From Devosia equisanguinis (GTDB lineage Bacteria > Pseudomonadota > Alphaproteobacteria > Rhizobiales > Devosiaceae), in contig CAMDAL010000016.1 in the NCBI GenBank assembly GCA_945888565.1, positions 1 to 22,428 of the forward strand: a DNA stretch of 22,428 bases, given 5' to 3'. Of the stretch, positions 16,879-22,428 are shown piece after piece; position 1 is the stretch's first letter; the number at the start of each line of letters is the position of its first letter. The position numbers and the translations under genes were made by a program. The notes beneath the pieces are model-generated. The model was not told the origin of the DNA, made no database searches, and worked only from the letters and a program-made list of their open reading frames with translations.

Positions 16879-19800
16879 ATGGCCAAGAAGTCTTCTTCCC
16901 CCCAGAACGATCCCGCAACGCTCGCCTTCTCTGCGGTGGAGGACGCCCTCAAGGACTCGGTGTTCGCCGGCCTCGACCAGCCGGCTGCCGCTGACGAACC
17001 TGTCGAGCGCCCTGCCCCCTCCCTTGGTCCCAAGCCCGTGCAGCGCGACAACTCGCCGCGCACGGAACGCCAGCGCACCGCCGACAAGTTCGCGGCGCAG
17101 ACCGGCTCGGTCGCCAATGACGACCGGTTCCAGTCGACCAAGATCCTCTACGGCCTGCAGCAGAAGCCGGCCGGCAACACCACCATGGTGGCGGCGCTGG
17201 TTTCGCTCGGCTGGGTCGTCGCCATCGCGCTTGTCGCCGTGGTGCGCAACGGCTCGGACCTCGGTACCGCCGCCTTCTGGGGCTCCAACGATTTCATCGG
17301 CCTGGTGGCTCTTGCAGTGGTCCCCGTGATCGGCATGTTCGCCGTCGCGACGCTGATCCGCCGCGCGCAGGATCTGCGCAACGCCGCGGCCGCCGTGACG
17401 CAGGCGGCGATCCGCCTTGCCGAACCCGAGACTACCGCGTCCGAGAAGGTAGCTTCCGTCGGCCAGGCGGTGCGCCGCGAGGTGAACGCGCTCGGCGATG
17501 GCCTCGAGCGCGCCCTGTCGCGTGCCGGCGAACTCGAGGTGATGATCCACAACGAGGTCACCGCGCTCGAACGCACCTATTCCGACAACGAATCGCGCAT
17601 GCGCGCCCTGATTCAGGAACTCGCCAGCCAGCGCGAGGCCGTGATCACCAACACCGAGCGCGTGCGTGAAGCGATCACCGAGAGCCACACCGGCCTGGTG
17701 TTCGACCTCGACATGATCAGCCAGCGTATCGCCGGCACCATCGTCGAGTCGGGCGGCAACCTGACCAAGGCGCTCGAGACCGCCGGCAACTCGCTGAACG
17801 GCGCGTTTGGCGAGCGCACCGAGAGCTTCGTGTCGCTGATCGACCAGCGCACCAGCCACCTGCTCGTTGCCCTCGACGACTCGGCCTCGCGGCTCAACAT
17901 CACGCTCGAAGATCGTGCTGGCACCATCTCCGGCGCCTTCGAGAATCGCACCGAGCAGCTCAGCGCCGTGATCGACCAGCGCCTCGAATCGCTGACCGAA
18001 GCCCTCGACAGCCGCACCGTCACCCTTTCGGACGCCATCGACAATCGCACCTCGTCGCTCGCCAAGCTGCTGAGCCAGGGCGGCATCACGCTGCTCGATC
18101 AGTTGCGTGACCGCGGCCACGAAGTGTCGAGCGCCCTCGACATGATCGGCACCCGCATCGCGTCGGACATCACCGGCCGTGCCCGTGAAGCCGAGTCGCT
18201 CCTCTCGGGTCTCAGCCACCAGCTCGACGAGCAGGTGCAGATCCAGGTCAACTCGATGGAATCGCGCCTGCAGTCGGCGATGATCGAACTGTCCGGCGCC
18301 CTCGACGACACCACCGAACGCGCCCGCGTCACCCTGACCGGCGCAGGTTCGCAGAACCTCGCGCAGTTCGACGCCCGCCTCGACGAGATCGCCTCGGCCA
18401 TCGATACCCGCCTCGCCGGCCTCGACGGCGTGATCGGCGACAAGGGCGACAAGCTGGTTTCGGCACTCGACAAGCACAATGCGAGCTTCGCCGCCCGCGC
18501 CAACGTGCTGGAGATCGCCCTCGACGAAAAGAGCGAGCACTTCAACGAGATCGTGTCGCAGCGCACCCGCGAAATGACCGAGACCCTCGGCCAGCGCACC
18601 AAGCAGATCACCGAGACAATTGCCAACCGCTCGCGCGAAATCTCGGACTCGCTCGAAGGCCACACCCAGGTCATCGCCGATGCTCTCGACGGCCGGACCA
18701 GCCTGCTCAACGAGACGTTGCAGAACCGCAATGTCGATTTCTCCGAGACTCTCCTCGGCCGGGCGCGCGAGATCGACGATGCGCTTTCGGGCCGTACTCG
18801 CGAACTCGAGCTGGCGCTGACGACCCGCACCAACGAGCTCGAGCAGGCGATTACCACCCGCACCGCCAGCCTTGGCCAGACGGTCAGCGCCAATGCAAAC
18901 GAGCTGGCACAGATCATCGTAGCCCGGACCAGCGAGCTCAATCACACGCTCGCCACGCGCGCCGGTGAAGTCGAAGCTGCCCTCGTTTCGCGGACCACCG
19001 CCCTCGACGACGCCCTCTCCATCCGCACGGCGGAACTCGAAGGCACCCTGAGCACCCGCACGGCTGAGCTCGACGGCGCCCTGAGCGCTCGGACGGCGGA
19101 ACTCGACGGCACGCTGCACGCCCGCACCTCGGAACTCGAATCCTCTCTTGGCTCCAGGACCGCGCAGCTCGACGGCGCCATTGCCCGCCGTGCCGGCGAA
19201 CTCGACCACACGCTCGGCCAGCACGTCACGGCGTTCGACCGCACCATCGCCGGGCATGCCCAGTCTCTCGACACCACCATCCTCACCCACGTTCAGGCGA
19301 TCGACACCAGCCTCGCCAACCGCGCCGAACAGATCACCGGTGTGTTCTCCGGCCGGGCGGATCAGATCGACGGCATCCTGCAGCAGCGCACCGCGACACT
19401 GAACGATGGCTTCGACGCCCGCGTTCAGAGCCTCGACTCGAACCTGCTCGCCCAGACGCGTACACTCAACGAAGGCTTTGACGCCCGCGCCCAGCGCCTC
19501 GCCGCTGGCCTCGAGGCACAGACCCGCACGCTCAACGAGAGCATCGATACCCGCACGGCGGCCCTGCATGACGGCCTCGACAGCCGTGTCGAGACGCTGA
19601 ACCAGAACCTCGACCTGCGAACGACCGCGCTCAGCGACAACCTCGACATCCGGGTCCAGGCGATCAACGCCAACTTCGACATGCGCGCCCAGGCGCTCGC
19701 CGAGAGCCTCGACCAGCGCACTCAGACGCTGGCCGGAACCGTGTCGGCCCGCTCCGCCGAGCTTGCCGAGGCGCTCAACAACCGCACCCAGCAGCTGGCC

Positions 19801-22428
19801 GAAACGCTCGGCACCCATACCGTGGGTATTGCTGCCGCGATTGGTGACCGTACCAGCGAGCTCGCTCGCACCATCGATGCCCAGGGCACCGCGGCCCGGG
19901 ACAAGATCGACGGCTCGCTGCGCAGTGTGACCGACTCGATGGGCGAGCGCGCCTCTCAGGTTGCAACGCTCATTCAGGCCAAGGTGTCCGAGGTCAGCGA
20001 ACAGCTGGGCCGCGGCGTCGACAGCGCCATCCTGCGCATGGCGGATGCCGAGACCGGCGTCACCGGCCGCATCGACCAGGCTTCTTCGACAGTTGGCGAA
20101 AGCGCTCGCGCCGCCGCCGACATCATCGAGACCGGCGTGAACTCGGCGCGCAAGGCGATCACCGACATGGTCGACCAGCGTCTGGGCACCCTGCCCGAGG
20201 CCATCACTGCCCGCGCCGACATCACCGCCGAGCGTCTCGCCTCACTGAACACCGCGATCAACACCGCGCTCGTCCAGTCGATGACCGACCTCGAGGCCGG
20301 CGCCGACCGTATCGAGGAGACCATCTCCCGTCGCATCGTCGCCGCGACCCAGAACATCGCCGACGATGTCACCACCACTGCCGACCGCATGGACGTCGCC
20401 GTCCGGAATGCACTCGAGCAGATCGGTGTCGCTTCCCGCAACATTGACGACCTGATCTCGATAAAGGCCGTCGCTGCAGCCGACGCAATCGGCGGCAAGG
20501 TCGCCGAGATCAACCGCGTGGTCACGGAGCGGACCGACGAGTTCTCCACCCTCGTGTCGGATCGCTCGGCCCAACTGGCCATGGCGCTCGACAACCACGG
20601 CAACGTGCTGCAGCAGGCCCTGATCAGCAACGCCTCGGCGGCCGAGGACCTGATGAGCCAGTCCACCTCGCGCATCCTCACCGACGTGACGGCGGCGCTG
20701 GGCAAGCTGAACGACTCCAACATGCTGCTGCAGAAGGTGCTCGACGCTTCGACCGCCAACCTCGCAAACCTTGAGACCTCGGTGGCCCAGCAGACGGCCA
20801 CTTACTCGACCACGGTTCGCGACGCGATCTCCTCGACCGAGGAAGCCGGCCGCATGGTCACCACGCACGTTGGTGCCCTGCAGACGACGATCCAGTCGAT
20901 GGTCACCGAGTTCGGTGCCATCCTCGGCAACCTCGGTGCGGAAGCATCGTCGATCGACAAGGCGGCCGAGAACCTCAACTCGACCAGCAACTTCACCCTC
21001 GGCATGCTCGATGAGCGCCGCTCTGCGATGGACGAACTGGCCGGCAGCTTCGCCTCGCGTGCCGACGAGATCGACATGCGCATGCGCGGCTTCGCCCAGT
21101 CGATCGCCGACACCGTCAACGAGACCGAGGAACGCCTGGGCGTCGCCCGGATGTCGATGGAGCAACTGCTGGCCTCGACCACGTCGAACGTCGCCGAGAC
21201 GCTGGAACAGACTTCGGGCTCGATCAACAGCGCCCTGAGCGATACGACCCACCAGTTGCAGAGTGTGCTGACATCCACCACCGACCAGGTGCAGTCTGCC
21301 CTGGCAGCGACCACCGACCAGTTGGAAGGGGTGCTGAACTCGACCACCAGCCGCGTGCAGGACGCGTTGGGGACCACCACGGAGCAGGTGCAGAGCGTGC
21401 TCACCGCTACTGCCGATCAGGTCCAGTTGGCCCTCTCCGCGACGACCGGTCAGGTGCGGTCGGTGCTCAGCTCGACCACCGAGCAGATGCATGGCGCCCT
21501 CACCGCCTCTACCGGGGAGATGGAAGCCGCCATTGCCGCCACGCAGGAACGCCTGCAGACGGCGCTGGGCAAGACCACCGAGCAGATGGAATCGGTCCTG
21601 GGCAAGAGCACCAATCTGCTGGAAGAAGCGCTCGAATCGACGTCGCAGCGCGTCGCGACCCAGCTCGGCTCGTTCACCAGCACCGCCGGCAACGAAAGCC
21701 AGCGCGCGGCTGACGCCCTGCGTCAGACGCAGGCGACGATGATCCTCGAGATGCAGCAGGCACTCGAATCAGCCACGCAGCGCTTCAACGAGACCGCCGC
21801 CGCCATGCGCGAGACCGCCAAGGAAGTCGGCACTGAACTCGAGGCGACCCGCTCCGAGCTGGCCCGCGGCGTGATCGAGCTGCCCGAGGAGACGAAGTCC
21901 AGCGCCGCCGCGATGCGCCGTGTCGTCGCCGAGCAGATCGAGGCCCTGGCCGAGCTCAACGCCATCGTCCGCGCCCAGCCGCAGACGCATGATCTGTCCG
22001 ACCGCCGTCCGGCCGCGCCGACCCGGCAGTCGATCGCCCGTGACGAAGCCCCCGTCTCGCGTCCGGAGCCGGTCCGCCAGGCCGAACCGCGCCCCGAGCC
22101 GGTTCGCCCCGCCCCCGTGGCACAGGCGGCAGCCCAGCCGCGCTTCGTACCGATGCCAGACGTGCCCGCGGCCGCAGCGCCCCGCCCGGCGGCCCCGGCT
22201 CCCGCTGCTGCCCGCCCCGCCGACCAGAAGCCCGAAGGTGGCGGCTGGCTGCGTGATGTGCTGCGCAACGCCTCCGGTCCAGCCACTCCGGCCGCCGCGC
22301 CGGCACCGGTTGCCCCGGCACCCGCTCCCGTCGCGCCGGCCCAGGGTTTTGCGACCCTGACCGAAGAGATCGCCCGCTCGATGGACCAGGCGGCGCTCGC
22401 GGAGGCCTGGCAGCGGTACCAGTCGGGC
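16879..22428 (+). CDS. gpr: Giant coiled-coil membrane protein, growth pole ring (GPR/RgsE)-like (3' end cut by window edge)
   Basis: At least 1850 residues; the frame is still open at the right edge. Residues 1-100 are a charged, disordered head. Two membrane helices follow, about 103-122 and 139-160, leaving both ends in the cytoplasm. From 161 to about 1690 the chain is almost all helix, dominated by 11-residue repeats (279-553, 561-1033, 1454-1596); no proline occurs from 561 to 1033 and I see no cysteine anywhere. Residues about 1700-1822 are a Pro/Ala-rich linker, then a new helical segment begins (GFATLTEEIARSMDQAALAE). This plan (about 2000 residues, N-terminal membrane hairpin, apolipoprotein-like helices) is that of Agrobacterium GPR and Sinorhizobium RgsE, which form a ring at the growing pole and are needed for polar growth. 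Identity is from architecture only. The ATG at 16879 has a weak ribosome site. Confidence 0.75.
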   Translation, partial: MAKKSSSPQNDPATLAFSAVEDALKDSVFAGLDQPAAADEPVERPAPSLGPKPVQRDNSPRTERQRTADKFAAQTGSVANDDRFQSTKILYGLQQKPAGNTTMVAALVSLGWVVAIALVAVVRNGSDLGTAAFWGSNDFIGLVALAVVPVIGMFAVATLIRRAQDLRNAAAAVTQAAIRLAEPETTASEKVASVGQAVRREVNALGDGLERALSRAGELEVMIHNEVTALERTYSDNESRMRALIQELASQREAVITNTERVREAITESHTGLVFDLDMISQRIAGTIVESGGNLTKALETAGNSLNGAFGERTESFVSLIDQRTSHLLVALDDSASRLNITLEDRAGTISGAFENRTEQLSAVIDQRLESLTEALDSRTVTLSDAIDNRTSSLAKLLSQGGITLLDQLRDRGHEVSSALDMIGTRIASDITGRAREAESLLSGLSHQLDEQVQIQVNSMESRLQSAMIELSGALDDTTERARVTLTGAGSQNLAQFDARLDEIASAIDTRLAGLDGVIGDKGDKLVSALDKHNASFAARANVLEIALDEKSEHFNEIVSQRTREMTETLGQRTKQITETIANRSREISDSLEGHTQVIADALDGRTSLLNETLQNRNVDFSETLLGRAREIDDALSGRTRELELALTTRTNELEQAITTRTASLGQTVSANANELAQIIVARTSELNHTLATRAGEVEAALVSRTTALDDALSIRTAELEGTLSTRTAELDGALSARTAELDGTLHARTSELESSLGSRTAQLDGAIARRAGELDHTLGQHVTAFDRTIAGHAQSLDTTILTHVQAIDTSLANRAEQITGVFSGRADQIDGILQQRTATLNDGFDARVQSLDSNLLAQTRTLNEGFDARAQRLAAGLEAQTRTLNESIDTRTAALHDGLDSRVETLNQNLDLRTTALSDNLDIRVQAINANFDMRAQALAESLDQRTQTLAGTVSARSAELAEALNNRTQQLAETLGTHTVGIAAAIGDRTSELARTIDAQGTAARDKIDGSLRSVTDSMGERASQVATLIQAKVSEVSEQLGRGVDSAILRMADAETGVTGRIDQASSTVGESARAAADIIETGVNSARKAITDMVDQRLGTLPEAITARADITAERLASLNTAINTALVQSMTDLEAGADRIEETISRRIVAATQNIADDVTTTADRMDVAVRNALEQIGVASRNIDDLISIKAVAAADAIGGKVAEINRVVTERTDEFSTLVSDRSAQLAMALDNHGNVLQQALISNASAAEDLMSQSTSRILTDVTAALGKLNDSNMLLQKVLDASTANLANLETSVAQQTATYSTTVRDAISSTEEAGRMVTTHVGALQTTIQSMVTEFGAILGNLGAEASSIDKAAENLNSTSNFTLGMLDERRSAMDELAGSFASRADEIDMRMRGFAQSIADTVNETEERLGVARMSMEQLLASTTSNVAETLEQTSGSINSALSDTTHQLQSVLTSTTDQVQSALAATTDQLEGVLNSTTSRVQDALGTTTEQVQSVLTATADQVQLALSATTGQVRSVLSSTTEQMHGALTASTGEMEAAIAATQERLQTALGKTTEQMESVLGKSTNLLEEALESTSQRVATQLGSFTSTAGNESQRAADALRQTQATMILEMQQALESATQRFNETAAAMRETAKEVGTELEATRSELARGVIELPEETKSSAAAMRRVVAEQIEALAELNAIVRAQPQTHDLSDRRPAAPTRQSIARDEAPVSRPEPVRQAEPRPEPVRPAPVAQAAAQPRFVPMPDVPAAAAPRPAAPAPAAARPADQKPEGGGWLRDVLRNASGPATPAAAPAPVAPAPAPVAPAQGFATLTEEIARSMDQAALAEAWQRYQSG
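17713..18537 (+). repeat. Hendecad array 1 in gpr-like gene (25 units of 33 nt)
   Basis: Residues 279-553 divide into 25 units of 11 residues without gaps, for example NRTEQLSAVID, QRLESLTEALD, SRTVTLSDAID. Conservation is loose at the protein level and low at the DNA level. A single 7-residue insert (HFNEIVS, 18538-18558) separates it from the next array. Confidence 0.75.
18559..19977 (+). repeat. Hendecad array 2 in gpr-like gene (43 units of 33 nt)
   Basis: Residues 561-1033 are 43 consecutive 11-residue units with the pattern x-R-T/A-x-x-L/I-D/N-x-x-L/I-x, for example TRTAELDGALS, ARTAELDGTLH, ARTSELESSLG. No unit is longer or shorter. Adjacent units near 19021-19140 are similar enough in DNA to suggest recent unit duplication. 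Confidence 0.9.
21238..21666 (+). repeat. Thr/Ser-rich hendecad array 3 in gpr-like gene (13 units)
   Basis: Residues 1454-1596 are 13 units of 11 residues with a different consensus, x-x-T-T-x-Q-V/L-x-x-V/A-L, for example TSTTDQVQSAL and GTTTEQVQSVL. The arginine of array 2 is replaced by Thr/Ser. Confidence 0.85.

Noticed and set aside
16831..19818. A 995-codon open frame on the minus strand opposite the gpr-like gene.
   Set aside because: Its translation is a low-complexity mirror of the 33-nt repeats; GC-rich codon bias and the repeat period keep it free of stops. It has no ribosome site, and the plus-strand frame has clear membrane helices and a regular repeat design.
20242..21492. A 416-codon minus-strand open frame with His/Gly/Arg-rich repeats.
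   Set aside because: Same cause: shadow of the hendecad-coding strand.

Overview
The window looks like chromosomal DNA of a high-GC alphaproteobacterium of the order Hyphomicrobiales (Rhizobiales); a Devosia-like organism is my best guess, from gene content and codon use only. The main pointers are an ArsR/methyltransferase regulator (SahR type) coupled to metF, a cysG-DUF2849-cysI-cysH sulfur assimilation operon, a DUF2336 protein, a CtrA-type TTAA-N7-TTAA box, and above all a giant coiled-coil membrane protein resembling the growth pole ring protein (GPR/RgsE) of polar-growing rhizobia. I see no tRNA, rRNA, CRISPR, insertion sequence or phage gene, so this is core chromosome rather than a mobile island.

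Layout. Bases 1-1567 hold two minus-strand genes: a TerB/DnaJ-type co-chaperone cut by the left edge, and a membrane-anchored low-complexity protein of unknown function with an unusual promoter region (three TGAACG direct repeats, 11 bp apart). Bases 1741-3602 carry sahR-metF, with a 4-nt overlap and a perfect 20-bp palindrome just upstream of the TTG start of sahR. Bases 3676-7556 carry a small unknown gene followed by the three subunits of a PaoABC-like molybdenum hydroxylase (2Fe-2S, FAD, Mo subunits; 4-nt overlaps throughout). Bases 7612-8795 hold a DUF2336 gene with a clear intrinsic terminator.

Bases 8924-15020 form a sulfur-assimilation block read on the minus strand: siroheme synthase (cysG), DUF2849, sulfite reductase (cysI), an APS reductase fused to a DUF934 domain (cysH), then a thioredoxin-reductase-like ferredoxin-NADP reductase and a 2Fe-2S ferredoxin. 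Together they can reduce APS to sulfite, reduce sulfite to sulfide, make the siroheme for that step, and perhaps supply its electrons. A 23-bp 11-1-11 palindrome lies in front of cysG. Divergent from it is a small secreted protein gene, which converges on a second 2Fe-2S ferredoxin gene; a phosphotransfer (HPt) protein gene follows.

From 16879 to the right edge a single plus-strand frame of 1850 codons stays open: two membrane helices near the N-terminus, then long runs of 11-residue (hendecad) helical repeats, then a proline-rich tail; the end of the gene lies outside the window. The 344-bp gap between it and the divergent HPt gene contains a perfect CtrA box and a GANTC (CcrM) site, which suggests cell-cycle control of polar growth. 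This, together with the regulatory palindromes, is the most interesting part of the window.
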